64,000 bases of DNA from Tipula vernalis (lineage: Eukaryota; Arthropoda; Insecta; Diptera; Tipulidae), in assembly GCA_958295665.1 (NCBI GenBank), contig OY282559.1, positions 248,678,764 to 248,742,763 of the forward strand. Reading direction: 5' to 3'. Made by a program: the position numbers and the translations under genes. Below, in pieces: positions 11,426 through 22,176 of the stretch (position 1 is the stretch's first letter; every line of letters starts with the position of its first letter). The notes under the pieces were generated by a model. It was not told the DNA's origin and did not search any database. It saw nothing but the letters and a program-made list of their open reading frames with translations.

Positions 11426-11974
11426 ATGGTGTCATACTCGCCAGAACAAACACCTACTCAGGAGGAAGCAGACGCAGAAAAACTATTTACAGAGACAATA
11501 GAGCGACTAACAGATGGAAATTACATGGTACACATACCTTTAAAGGTACAACCATCTTTACTTGGAGAATTCAGAAAGAAGACCGTAGCACGGTTACTGC
11601 AAATCGAGAGGAAATTTCTGAGGGGTAAGCTATCCGCCAAACACTGTCACGGATTTATGGAAGATTATCTAATGCAAGGCCATATGCAGCTAGTGAGAGA
11701 TGAGCCAGGTGATAGTCCAACATAAGACATACCACATCATGGAGGGATCGACCACGAAACTGAGAGAACTTTACTTTACCTTACCTTATCATAGAAAGAG
11801 ATTTTTACTTGGATGATCTACTTACTGGGGGGTGACACCGTTGTTGAAGAGATTGTAACCATTCAACAACAGATGACAAAACTTGCGGAGAGCCGAGGAT
11901 TTCCATTGCGCAAGTGGACGTCAAATTCTGCTGAAATCTGAACTGCGACGTTCCGAAGAACCTACGAGCAAACT
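11426..11974 (+). pseudogene. BEL-2 pol linker and reverse transcriptase fragment
   Basis: 11426-11725 reads EKLFTETIERLTDGNYMVHI and P-S-L-L-G-E-F plus R-L-L-Q-I-E-R-K-F, the Pao pre-RT linker. Most of the reverse transcriptase palm is deleted. 11796-11830 then reads RDFYLDDLLTGG, the catalytic box with YLDD in place of YVDD. A run of six G at 11826-11831 shifts the frame. In the next frame the I-Q-Q-Q-M and GFPLRKWTSNSAE motifs follow. The frame is cut by the TIR element that starts near 11975. Confidence 0.8.
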
Positions 11975-12599
11975 CGGTAAACCACAAGTCCGAAAATAAT
12001 GGGAATGTAAGTCTTATGTCTGACACTGATGTTAAAATTATTCATTTGACTTCTGTGCCATTTATATGTTTACGTTTAACTAACATGAAGGTTAAGTGTA
12101 TATATTTAGCTTTCATGTTAGTGATGCGGTAGGCCCAAAGCTCTTTTTATAGAAGTCCAACTTAAAAGTCAGTAGAATATCAAGCTTAAATAACTGTTAT
12201 CTTAATCCAGCTTTGATGCCAATTTTGCGACAGCCTAAAACACGAGTTACTTATTATTGACTTTGATACCTGTTATATGACGAACCTTGAAGTCAATTAC
12301 AGAAAACTGACTTATACTTCTATTACTCGATGAGCGTAAACGCTGGATATAGAAGTTTGACTTTAAAGTCAGACCGACAAATGACTAGTGTGTTAGTTAT
12401 TTGTAAGCAAGTAAGTAGTTTTGTTGTTAACAAATGATAATAAGCAAGTGTTTTAGTAGTGTGCAGTATGTTCCGTTATTCGAGCGCAAGGTATCAGGTT
12501 TTACAGATAAGAAGTTTTTATTTTATTTTACTTTAAACACACGTGCTTTTATGTATAGAGAAAATAGAGTCAAAGTGGATCACACAAGAGATTAATTGA

Positions 12600-13972
12600 A
12601 GTTATCCAATATGCGTGGATTACGGAAAATACCAACCAATGGTTCTGTCCACCATCTAAAACCTGGAGTTCGGAATTTAAAAACCGCGGTATACCGAGGA
12701 ATAACTGGACAAATCATAATTGCAGAGTATTAAAATATAATATTGGTACGTATTTAATTTAAAAAAAAATTATTTCAAGCTGGCTTCAATATTTTTTTTT
12801 CTCTATTTTTTTAGAAACTATTAAAGCTGCCAATGTCGAGTGTAGTCTTCGATTAAATTATACTACTTCTGATATAGAAGAAAACGAGGATCAGCAGAAT
12901 AAACGTGCTTATAATTTTGAAGGGACCTCGAATGTTTACGCAAAGTTGTTTCACGAATGTGTGATCGAAGCCATTGAAATCACTTCAAATTCCGAGGTGC
13001 AATCAATCGAATTTATGCAAAAAAAGCGAGCTACCAGAATCCGTATTATCGGATAAACCGACAGAAATACCGACAGATCAAGGTCCAGTCAGCAATTTTG
13101 TATGCATTCAGTACGAATCATACCAAACTATCTTGCAAGACATATCTGAAACAGTCCTCTCAATTACAGTCTGACATTTTATCTTTAAAAATGGATAATA
13201 TCAATTCAAATTTAGAGAAAATAGCTGCCCAAAACGAAATTATGATGAGGATGATAACCTGTGTAAGAAATCGCCAGCCGAATTGTCATTTGTTGCAATA
13301 ACAGATATAAACGACAAAGGAAAATTGGATGAGCTCGAACATAAACTGTGTGAAAAAGATTATAAAGAAAATATGGTAAGCATTTCTATAGCCTTTTTAT
13401 TAACCTGCTAGTTCAAATCTCGTGCTTTCTGTCTTGTCATCACTTTCACTCATTGACAAAAGTCTTCATGTATCTGTAATATAAAATCACTGTACATGCA
13501 GTTACATGCCAATTTACGCGTGAGGTTTTGTTTTGTCTTGCTTACTTGTAAATTATTCTATTCACATTTATTCTAATTCTCGTTTTATTTATATTTTTCT
13601 TTCAAGCTTACACTCAATTTACATCGAAAGGAGATGCCAAGAAAGAAGTCAACGACTTTGCAAAATCCATTCTAAGCAAATTGATCACAGAAAATTTGCA
13701 GAACAAATAAAATGGGATCGAATCAAAAAACGTGAAGGAACTTTTCCAGCTGAAGAAGATGGTAAGGAACACTTTAAATTGAAAGCGTAATTCAAAACTA
13801 ATAATTGTTTCTGTTTCAGAATACATATTTTTTTTTAAATATATAAATATTTTAGATTTTATTGTCAAAATGGGCAATAAAAATAGGAAGGACGCTCGTT
13901 TTGTAATAGAGACAATCAATATATGCCATGCAGTGCAAGATTGTTTTAAGCGAAAGCCTCATAAGAAAAAAT
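12600..13972 (+). pseudogene. DUF4806-like transposon gene, exon-intron remnant
   Basis: Exon 1 (about 12600-12745) reads AWITENTNQWFCPPSKTW, R-G-I-P-R-N-N-W and NHNCRVLKY. This is the W-x-C/Y-P-P ... P-x-x-x-W ... C-x-V-L motif set of insect proteins that carry a C-terminal DUF4806 domain. A 69-nt GT-AG intron (12746-12814) keeps the frame. Exon 2 (12815 on) breaks at an A run near 13019 and again near 13160. It then gives KMDNINSNLEKIAAQNEIMM (a coiled coil) and L-D-E-L-E-H-K-L. A further intron probably starts at the gtaagc after KENM (13376) and ends near 13607. The last part has KKEVNDFAKSILSKLIT and I-K-W-D-R-I and ends at taa 13970-13972. Assignment to DUF4806 is by remembered pattern only. 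Confidence 0.5.
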
Positions 13973-14141
13973 AAAAAGGGTTTTTATTGTAATATAAGGG
14001 TTATTTGATAATTTTGATTCTACTGAATTGAATTCTTATTGGTTTGATGAATTGTTAAGATTTTACAGTTTAAAATAAATATTTATAAAATGTACGTTTC
14101 TCGTATTATTTTAAAGAAATTTGTCGAACGCCGAAACCAAA

Positions 14142-14225
14142 GTTTTGTTATACACTGAAGTGAGAGTCTTATTGTATACTGAAGTCAGAGTTTCGTTGTA
14201 CACTTAAGTCAGAGTTTTGCACACT
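14142..14225 (+). repeat. 24-bp tandem repeat, 3.5 copies
   Basis: Units at 14142-14165, 14166-14189 and 14190-14213, with a partial unit to 14225, follow the pattern gttttgttatacactgaagt plus caga. They share the AAGTCAGA core found singly near the left end of the same element (about 12167 and 12379). They lie about 260 bp inside the right terminal repeat and look like subterminal transposase-binding repeats, which is inference. Confidence 0.8.
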
Positions 14226-14514
14226 ATATGCTGAATTTAATGTCAAATTTGTATACAGATTTGAAGCCGTTGGTAAATCGGGCTTTGAAGTTCAAGTATT
14301 GTTGACCAATACTCTGATGAGAAAGTGACAATTGTTACGGTCAAAGTCAATTATAGGATGGGATTTGGCTTGCTTTCTATATATTCATGTGGCTCACCTA
14401 ATGATACACTTACCTCACTTCCTTCGGCGACAATAGATATTTTCTCAATCCGAATTTATAGGCGAATAATCGACTTGTGGTTTACCGGGTAAAGGAATGA
14501 TTAATTTAAAAATC

Positions 14515-14800
14515 AACCAAATAGTACACCAGGCATTCTCTACAATCCTGAAGATGACACATTTGGATTTGACATGACCAGGCTAAATCTTTTAAAGGAG
14601 GAACCAACAAAACGTCTATTATTGTCCGACTCTTCAAAATTGTTTGTTATAGTGGGACCAACTTTGTTGGTGCGGATCCAGTATTGAAACAACACAGCAA
14701 GAAGGTTGCACCTTCGGAACGAGAAATTGCAGGGTTATTACCACAGCATGGGTAACGAAGTGCAATGGAGTTTGGTCATTAAAATAAAATAAAAATAAAA
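14515..14800 (+). pseudogene. BEL-2 post-RT linker fused by deletion to integrase fragment
   Basis: 14541-14640 reads TPGILYNPEDDTFGF then PTKRLLLSDSSKLF, the Pao segment that follows the reverse transcriptase (normally T-K-R-x-x-L-S-x-x-x-K-x-F-D-P-L-G). At the F the sequence jumps to a frame reading YSGTNFVGAD, the integrase core, which should be about 2 kb further on. The junction near 14640 is therefore an internal deletion. The rest, to about 14800, has no recognisable C-terminal integrase. Confidence 0.75.
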
Positions 14801-15004
14801 AAAAATCCAATTCAGGAAAACCAAACCCCAATGTATATCATTTATCAAAATATCCACATCATTTTAATGTTTCTGGGCGGTCGTTTTGCCGGCTTAAGCT
14901 CAGGGAAATGCATGGATACTTCCAGAAACATGATGTGGAACTTGTTAGACCGCAGGAGAGGAAATAGACCGGGTAGGAGACAACAGCTTCCTTATACTCA
15001 CCTA

Positions 15005-16261
15005 CGAGGGCGGATTGAAAATGAAGCTACCTAGCGCTAGATGGCAGCACAAACACAATTTTTTTTTGTTTTTAGAAATTGCGATCTGTCAAACGTCAGC
15101 TGTTAAAATTTCACCCAAATTCATCGATTAGTTTATTTGTTGTAGTCGTTTGAAGTAAGCAACTTTTGTGTTTCTTGAAAAATGGAAAAAAACGAATTTC
15201 GTGCAGTGATTAAACACTATTATTTGAAAGGGAAAACGGCTAAAGAGACAAAAGAAAAGCTCGATAAACATTACGGTGAGTCTGCTCCGTCAGATTACAT
15301 GGTAAAATATTGGATTGCTGAATTTAAACGCGGCCGAAGAAGCACTGCAACAATACCATCAACAGGAAGGCCAAAAGAGGTGGTTACTGAAGAAAATATC
15401 AAGAAAATCCTCGATATCGTTATGAATGATCGCCGAGTCAAGTTGCGTGAGATTGTTGAAATGGTAAACATATCATATGAACGTGTGTTCAACATTTTGC
15501 ATGAACATTTGCATATGAAAAAGCTATCGGCAAGATGGGTGCCGCGTTTGCTCAGTGTCGAACAAAAACGAGTTCGACAGACCACTTCACAGCGGTGTTT
15601 GGACCTGATAAAGCGTAATCCTGTTGATTTTTGGCGACGATTAATTACTGTTGATGAAACAATCGAAACAATGGGTGGAAGCTGGTGGAAGTGCTCCGAA
15701 GAAGGCAAAGGCAGTGAAATCGGCTGGCAAGGTTATGGCCATTATATTTTGGGATGCACACGGAATATTGCTCATCCATTATCTTGAAAAAGGATCCACA
15801 ATCACAGGAAAGTATTATCGTGCATTATTGGAACAATTGGTTGATGCAATCAAGGAAAAACGACCACATTTAAAGAAGAAAAAAGTGCTCTTTCTTCAAG
15901 ACAACGCACCGGTTCACACAGCATTAGATACGATGCTAAAATTACGTGAAATACACCTCGAATTGGTTGATCATCCACCTTATAGTCCAGATTTAGCTCC
16001 TAGTGACTTTTTCCTGTTTCCAAACTTGAAAAAATAGCTCGCAGGACAAAGATTCATCTCAAACGAAGAAGTGATTATCGAAACTAACGCGTATTTTGAG
16101 GGGTTCCCGAAATCGTATTATTCAGATGGTATAAAAAAGTTGGAATATCGTCTTACTAAGTGTGTCGAATTAAATGGAGACTATGTTGAGAAATAAATGG
16201 TTTTTGGCAAAAAAAAATTTTGTTTTCCTACTTAGGTAGCTTCATTTTCAATCCGCCCTCG
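15005..16261 (+). mobile_element. mariner element, complete with perfect 29-bp TIRs
   Basis: Left TIR 15005-15033 begins CGAGGGCGGATTGAAAATG. The right TIR 16233-16261 is its exact reverse complement over 29 bp. TA dinucleotides flank both ends (15003-15004, 16262-16263), as required for Tc1/mariner. Total length is 1257 bp, typical for mariner. The perfect TIRs point to a recent insertion compared with the BEL-2 host element, although the transposase is already broken. Confidence 0.95.
15182..16196 (+). pseudogene. mariner transposase with internal deletion and stop
   Basis: From the ATG at 15182 (MEKNEFRAVIKHYYLKGK) the frame holds the paired helix-turn-helix region and the WVPRLL motif. 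VDFWRRLITVDET supplies the first catalytic Asp. Just after DET about ten residues (the usual W-I-H-x-Y-T-P-E-x) are missing and the frame shifts. It resumes at 15651 with MKQSKQWVEAGG, then VLFLQDNAPVHT (second Asp) and YSPDLAPSDFFLFPNLKK (third Asp of the D34D signature). A TAG at 16035 follows N-L-K-K and the frame then continues to GDYVEK and the final TAA at 16194. About 345 codons would be normal. The deletion is flanked by the short repeat gatgaaaca/aatcgaaaca, suggesting slippage. Confidence 0.95.
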
Positions 16262-16370
16262 TACAAACTTACTCTTGAACTCATCCTATCATTAACATTC
16301 ACTAATCCACCACCAAAATTGCTGACACAACTCGAAAGGCGATGAGATGATTAAAAGAGAACACCAAAAC

Positions 16371-16543
16371 CCGAATTCCCGCATTTTCCACATGTGGACA
16401 TCTGTCAAAATTCATAAAAATTGATTTTGTTCTGTTCGGTACTAAGGGAATATTTCCGAATGGGTAAAAGCAGGTGGAAGAAATTTCCCCGTTTTGATGA
16501 ATTTTGACGGATGTCCGCATGTGGAAAATAGTTGTGGAATTCG
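16371..16543. repeat. Imperfect 45-bp inverted repeat (hairpin, MITE-like)
   Basis: Left arm 16371-16415 (ccgaattcccgcattttcca...) and right arm 16497-16543 are near reverse complements. Conserved blocks include cacatgtggaca/tgtccgcatgtgg and gtcaaaattcat/atgaattttgac. The loop is about 80 bp. No target duplication was identified. It lies in the 3' region of BEL-2. Confidence 0.7.
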
Positions 16544-16560
16544 AGAATAGGGCCCCAGAT

Positions 16561-17715
16561 TGCTATTATTTTAGACTACAAAAAAAAATATTTATTAACA
16601 AAATCAGTTGATATAAATTCAAGGTATCCAAAAATAAAAGTATCCAAAGCGAACAAAAAAAAAACTACAAGAAAAAAAAAATCGTTACTCAGGACCGGTA
16701 CCTACACCTTCTCTAATACTAAGCTACACCAAATCTTAACCTAAGAGATTAGTATTATGAAAATGGAATAAGTTCAACTAATTCAATGTTAAATTAATGA
16801 TAAGAAAAAAAAAATATAGGATAAATGTATTATAAGTATGTATACATGTAAATAAAAGAAATAAGAAAATAAAAGAAAATCTTAACTGTTGCATGGCTTT
16901 TGTTGTTGCATGTTTCACAATGATTCCAGATGTTATGTTGAATGTTGAAGTAGCCGTTCTAATGGCTTTGTAATTACATATACACATTTGTTTTATTAAT
17001 TTTTTTACGTTATTTTATGATTTTTGAATTACGTTGATATTTCATTGATTAGATATTTACTGTTTATTATTCAAATATAAATATATTTTTAAAGACAAGA
17101 TAAATCATAAAAAAAAAAAATATGAGGTATTAATGATTCCTTTTTTTTTCCTGAATGAAATTTGTCGGTTTTTATGTTTTCGATTGTTTTATGTTTTTGT
17201 TTTTCGTAATGTTAATATGGTTATGATTGCGACAAATTCTGGCCGTTTTAACTGGTCATACACCTGTACTCAATAAAGCATTTTTTTTCAACCAAAAAAA
17301 AAATCACAGTTGCACTTACTAATTTTTCCCAAACTCTAGCTCGGTCTTCTTTTATTTTTTTTTTTTAATCACATGGGTATTTTAACACTCAAAGACAATT
17401 CACTCAAAGAAAATTTGATTCTTTCAACGTACGGTTAATGTTCCTTATAATTATTATAATGCCCAAGAAACTTATAGACTTATAGTTATAATTTCGGATT
17501 TAACTTATATTTGCCTACATGAGCTTTTGTCTTACAGCACTGAATTTTACACCTTACGATTTAGGTATTAGTCTACCATTTTAGAACTTTGGTTTTAGTT
17601 TTTTTTTCACTTTTAAATTTCCACAATGCATTGTTAATAATACCGTCTAGCATTTAATTCACAGAAGAATATTCACCAGATTTACTTAGCATGTATTAAA
17701 AAGATTTATTTATAC
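16561..17715. other. AT-rich spacer, no gene seen
   Basis: Long A and T runs dominate. One open frame (16532-16744) is lysine-rich because of poly-A and is not credible. A BEL-2 3' LTR would be expected about here but could not be recognised. Confidence 0.5.
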
Positions 17716-20700
17716 CAGGGTTGCCACCCGTCCACGTTTGGCGAGGATTGTCCTCGTTTGTCTATTTTGTCCTCGTGTCCTCGTCGATACTGAAAAGTCC
17801 TCGTGATTTAAAAAATTGATTTCTCATCAATTAAAACCACCAAAATGGCAATATTAATATTATAGATTTAAGCGGACAATAATATTTGTTATTTATTTAT
17901 TTAATAAAATAGATATATATCAAATTCCGTTAATATTACTCATTTGGGTATAAAAAAGTAACAAATTATGTAGTTTATTTTTCTTGCTTTTATGATGAAA
18001 ACAAAACCAATACTATTAAAAAAGACAAATGGGCGTGATTTTGTATAACACCTGTAATATATTTTATATTCTGCCTTCACACAGGCAGATGAAAATGTTA
18101 CCCGTAAATTCAGTTAATCAAATAACAAAAACGCAACAAAACGATTTTTAAATGTAAATTTCTCTTCTAGTTGTAATACAATTACAATTACCCAGTGCAT
18201 TGTTCTATAAATTACTCATAACAATTTTTGTTTGCCTATTTGTGCAAATAAAAATTCTAAATAAAATTTGCGGATTAATTATCCTCGTTTACTGACGACT
18301 TAAAATTTGACACGAATTTCTCTAATGGTCGCGATTGTAACTGACTTCACGAATTATATGGAATTCATCTTGGTTTGGAATAAGCAACAATATTCTTATT
18401 TAAATGAGAAAGTAACTTCTTTTTTATATACAACGGGGAATAACTCTTTTTTTGTTATCTTGTGTTTTAAAGCCGATCAGCTGCTAATTAAGGAATTCAT
18501 TTTTTTTATTGAAGTTCAAAGCTATCCGTAAGTAATGTTAAGCATATTTGATTTTTAGAAAATTTTTATAAATTCATTTGTGTTTTAGAGGAGATATGCC
18601 ATCAAATTCAAATGAAACCGGAAAAATAAAATAAAACGAGGAACGAACTTTAATGATTCTTGGTTGCAGTTAAAAAGTTGTTTAAAAATAATTTCAAGTG
18701 ATAAGGGGTATGGTAATTTATGTAGTATGGAAATATTAGTTTCTAATAAAGGTTTTCGGGCCCTAGAAGACCACGAACGAACAAATAATCACCAGACAAA
18801 ATTAACGGCTGCCGGTTGCAGTGATGTAATCACAAAATTTTTCAATACAAAAGATACAATCGATGAAGATCTAATTAGCAGAACTTGTCCATATTTTTCA
18901 TTGTATCAAACACAACCAATCATACAGTTCGATGGATTGCTGCCTAAAATTAATTAAAGCTACAAATTTCGATTCCAAAATTGGAAATAAAGTGAATTGC
19001 GGCCGAACCAAAGCCGAGGCGATTGTGACAGAAGTATTGGCTCCTAAAGAAATGGTAGAAGTTATAAATAAAATAATCTCTAACAAAATTTGTTATTCAT
19101 TACAAATAGATACTTCGAATCACAAAAATAGAATTTTTTTTCCTATAGTAATCCAATATTACACGATCGAGAACGGAATTGAAAATAAACTTGTAGATTT
19201 TTTTGAAAACGCTGATGAAACCGCAGCTGGTATGTTTAGTGCAATACAAAAATCGTTCAATTCCTTAGATTTATCTCTAGAGAAAATTTCAGCTTTCAGC
19301 GCAGACAACACAAATTCTAATTTCGGAAACCAAAATTCTCTGTAACAAAAATTGAAATCGTTGAATCCGTATGTCTTAAAAGCGAATTGTTATTGCCATG
19401 TCATCCATAATTGTTTAAAACAATAATTGTTGTTTTGTTTAAATGTGCTGTCCTTTGATTTCGATAATTTTATTCAAAAATTGTTTCATTTTTTTACTAA
19501 ATCAGCAAAAAGACGGGAAAATCTAATTAGTTTTCATAATTATTGTAATCTTGAGTTTAGGGAGCTAATCAAACACTGCCCGACTAGATGGGTTGCCTTA
19601 CTTCCAGCAGTAAATCGGATTCTAGAATCGTCGCCGGCTCTAAAAATATATTTCGAAGATCTCGCAGTAAAAAATGAATTACTATAACGATATTACAACA
19701 TTTTAGACATTAAAAACAATAAAATTAACGAATCACTTGAAATATATATGTTTTTTGTACAGCACTTAACCAATATTTTTAAAGAAGCTACAAAAAAATT
19801 AGAAGCCGAAAACACCACGATTTTAAATTTGTTCGAAATTTTGTCAAATTTTATTTTGCAATTGGAAGAAAGAAAAACTAAAAAATTCTATGGCTAAGAA
19901 GTTCGAACGCGTTTGCTTAAAATAAATGATATTTTAGTAATTAAAAGACACACTGGAAGCAGAATTTAACGATTTTATAAATACTGGACTAAATTATATT
20001 AAAAAAAAAATTGAATTCAATATTCCAATGGATTTGCTAAAAAAGTTGGACGTTTTCATTTTAAATGAACAATTCCCTTCTTTTGATTGTGCCGTCGAAT
20101 TAGTTGAAACACTTCGTATAGATGAAACAGTTAATGTAAATAATAATTTATTGTTTGACGAAAGTGCTTCAGCAACAAAAATTGTTGATACCATAAAATT
20201 ATCAGATGATTTTAAAAAACTTTGCTGCTTTGAGAAATGGTCTAATGTGCTCAAATTTAGATCTTTCCCAAATTTGTTTAATTTTATTTAATTCTTTTTG
20301 AGTATACCTAATAGTTCCGCATATGTTGAAAGGATATTTAGCGTCATGAATATAAAATGGCGTGATGAGAGGAATAGGGCTCTTCCAAATCTGATCAAAT
20401 CAGAATTAATAATATATTTTAATAATAGACTAACTTGCCATGAATTTTATAATAAAATTAAAAAGGACAATGCTGGTTTAAAATGTGCCAAATCAAATGA
20501 AAAATATATATTTAAAATCAAAAATGATGTTATATAAGTCAGAAAATGTAGTAAATTTAATTTGCAATTGAAATAATTTTATTTTTATTAAAGTTTTATA
20601 ATTTTTTTTATGTTTGAAATAAAAGTATATTAGAAGATTATTAAAAATTATTTTAAATTTCGATTTCTAATTTTTTTATTTGTAGTGTCCTCGTGAGGGA

Positions 20701-20722
20701 TTTCTAAAAGATGGCAACCCTC
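17716..20722 (+). mobile_element. hAT element, full length with 8-bp TSD
   Basis: The left end CAGGGTTGCCACC (17716) and the right end, read inward as GAGGGTTGCCATC (to 20722), are hAT-type TIRs. The 8-bp flanks ATTTATAC at 17708-17715 and 20723-20730 are identical, the expected hAT target duplication. Both ends also share tcctcgt repeats (17752-17804 and 20689-20694). Length is 3007 bp. The transposase inside is on the plus strand and degenerate. Confidence 0.93.
18596..20537 (+). pseudogene. hAT transposase, degenerate
   Basis: An acceptor-like tgttttag precedes the ATG at 18596 (MPSNSNETGK), followed by a stop. Then FNDSWLQLKS, C-S-M-E-I-L-V-S-N-K-G-F-x-x-L-x-x-H looks like a degraded BED-type zinc finger in which only some Cys/His remain. 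Later frames hold SLQIDTSNHKN and AFSADNTNSNFG (catalytic core strands), NCYCHVIHNCLK (usual C-x-x-H-x-x-H-N), HCPTRWVALLP (usual T-R-W), and at 20298 SIPNSSAYVERIFSVMNIKW, the dimerisation box. At least five shifts or stops. The best match is the ZMYM/KIAA1586-like group of hAT transposases, from memory. Confidence 0.85.
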
Positions 20723-20879
20723 ATTTATACCTAATGATTTTATTTAGTAAACACAAAAATTTTCCATTTTTATTTATTCTAGATAAGGTTAGTAAAAAAA
20801 ACTAAATTTACATGGCACCGTTTCTCAATATTACTCCCGAATTTTGGATTGATTTTTTTTTCTTTTTAAACTTTCCGAA

Positions 20880-21142
20880 TTAATTCCAATCGACCCCTTT
20901 CGCAAATATCATCAGACTGATCACCCTCATCAAAAAATATTCTCGACCTAAACCTTGGGTTGGACAGTCCGATTCACTTTGTTCTAATGTAGGCAAATCA
21001 GGATCATTATTTTCATCCACTTCTGAGAGCCAGATTTCCACTAATTTTGCAGCTTCAATGGATTCATTCAATTTGTCATGGTCTTGAATAAAAATTTGTA
21101 AACTAGATTGCAGCTGTTCGTATATTTTAATAGAGTTTGGTG
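20880..21142 (-). other. Open frame interrupted by the 4-kb TIR element; downstream half
   Basis: On the minus strand the frame A-P-N-S-I-K-I-Y-E-Q-L-Q ... ends at 20880 after KGVDWN. It includes a helical segment (SLQIFIQDHDKLNES, KLVEIWLSEVDEN) and an acidic linker. Reading backward it enters the TIR of the mobile element at 21143. The original upstream codons are found beyond the other TIR (25158-25190, minus), where a Ser/Thr/Pro-rich stretch in the same frame precedes it. I do not recognise the protein. A retroelement gag origin is possible. Confidence 0.35.
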
Positions 21143-21272
21143 CACGCAGAAAAAAAATATGGTTACTACAATTATCTCTCAAAGTTATCATGTTATGATT
21201 GGATTTTTGATTGTAGCAATTATGTAAATTAACATATTATAATTGTTACAGTGCAACATTTTAATTGGAAAG

Positions 21273-21650
21273 AACATTAAATTATGATCACCATAATGTT
21301 ATTAAGAGTATTTAATATTGCGGAGATAATCGGATGATAGTTGCAATCATATTAATAGTTGAGGAGAAAAATATATATTTGTCAGAATTATGGTTTACTG
21401 AGTAAATATTATTGCAGATACCATTTTATTTATGTTCGTTATTATCAGGAATATTATTGGAGGAACAGTTAAATGATGACCACCATAATATTATTTAGAG
21501 TATTTTATGTTGCGGAGATCACAGCATGATAGTTGCAATCATATTAATAGTTGAGGAGAAAATTATATATTTGTCAGAATTATGGTTTACTGAGCAAATA
21601 TTATTGCCGATACCATTTTATGTTGGCTGTTATCAGTAATATTATTTCAA
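21273..21650. repeat. 191-bp tandem duplication in the 4-kb element
   Basis: Copy 1 (about 21273-21463) and copy 2 (about 21464-21650) share gatagttgcaatcatattaa, agttgaggagaaaa, tatatttgtcagaattatgg and atattattgc in the same order. They differ by scattered substitutions, so the duplication is not brand new. They lie between the left TIR and the last exon of the internal gene. Confidence 0.85.
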
Positions 21651-21657
21651 AACAATC

Positions 21658-22098
21658 TTAAGTTGTAAGCAAATACTTGCAAAGAAACATAAATGTATTC
21701 TCAATCTGAAAATTTTAAAATAAAACATACCCAAATCTTCATTGAATATTATATTTAATTATATATTAACCATATACATTCATATTGTGTGTAACCTAAT
21801 GTTAACCTTATGTAAAATTTAGATATATATTATGAATTTAAATAATATTTAATTTAAATAGTTCTAAGTAACTATTCTTACTTCATTTGTAGGAAGCGTT
21901 TGAGAATAGTTTGATTGTAAAAATATAGTTATTCCAGTAAAGTTGATGAACTGTGATTCATCTAGACAGTCATTATTTAACTTAACATTTGGGAAAACGG
22001 GCGATGGAGACCTAACTGATTCAGTAGTAGTAGTTGAACATGAAGGTGTAAGTGCAGCAACCGGTACTTGATCTGAAAAATGTGCAAATATAATATAG

Positions 22099-22176
<78 letters not shown>

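Larger units (their letters stand above)
11975..14487 (+). mobile_element. 2.5-kb DNA transposon with 16-bp TIRs, carrying a DUF4806-like pseudogene
   Basis: CGGTAAACCACAAGTC at 11975-11990 is matched by its exact reverse complement at 14472-14487. The BEL-2 reading stops at the left repeat with GFPLRKWTSNSAE. It resumes just right of the other repeat with GILYNPEDDTFGF, the next part of the same BEL domain, so the interval is an insertion. A clean target duplication was not identified (GGTAAA is present on both sides but overlaps the repeat). Inside are a spliced coding remnant (12600-13972), a hairpin (12081-12122), several AAGTCAG/CTGACTT motifs toward both ends, and a 24-bp tandem repeat (14142-14225). 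Confidence 0.75.
10141..16560 (+). mobile_element. BEL/Pao LTR retroelement, decayed and twice invaded (BEL-2)
   Basis: Plus-strand pieces in BEL/Pao order are gag zinc knuckle (10621-10992), protease (11116-11373), linker and reverse transcriptase with YLDD (11426-11970), post-RT linker (14515-14640) and an integrase fragment (14640-14790). The reverse transcriptase and its linker are separated by a 2.5-kb TIR element (11975-14487). A mariner (15005-16261) sits further 3'. An internal deletion joins the T-K-R-x-x-L-S-D-S-S-K-L-F linker almost directly to S-G-T-N-F-V-G-A of the integrase. The element differs clearly from BEL-1. LTR borders were not found and the 3' limit is approximate. Confidence 0.75.
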
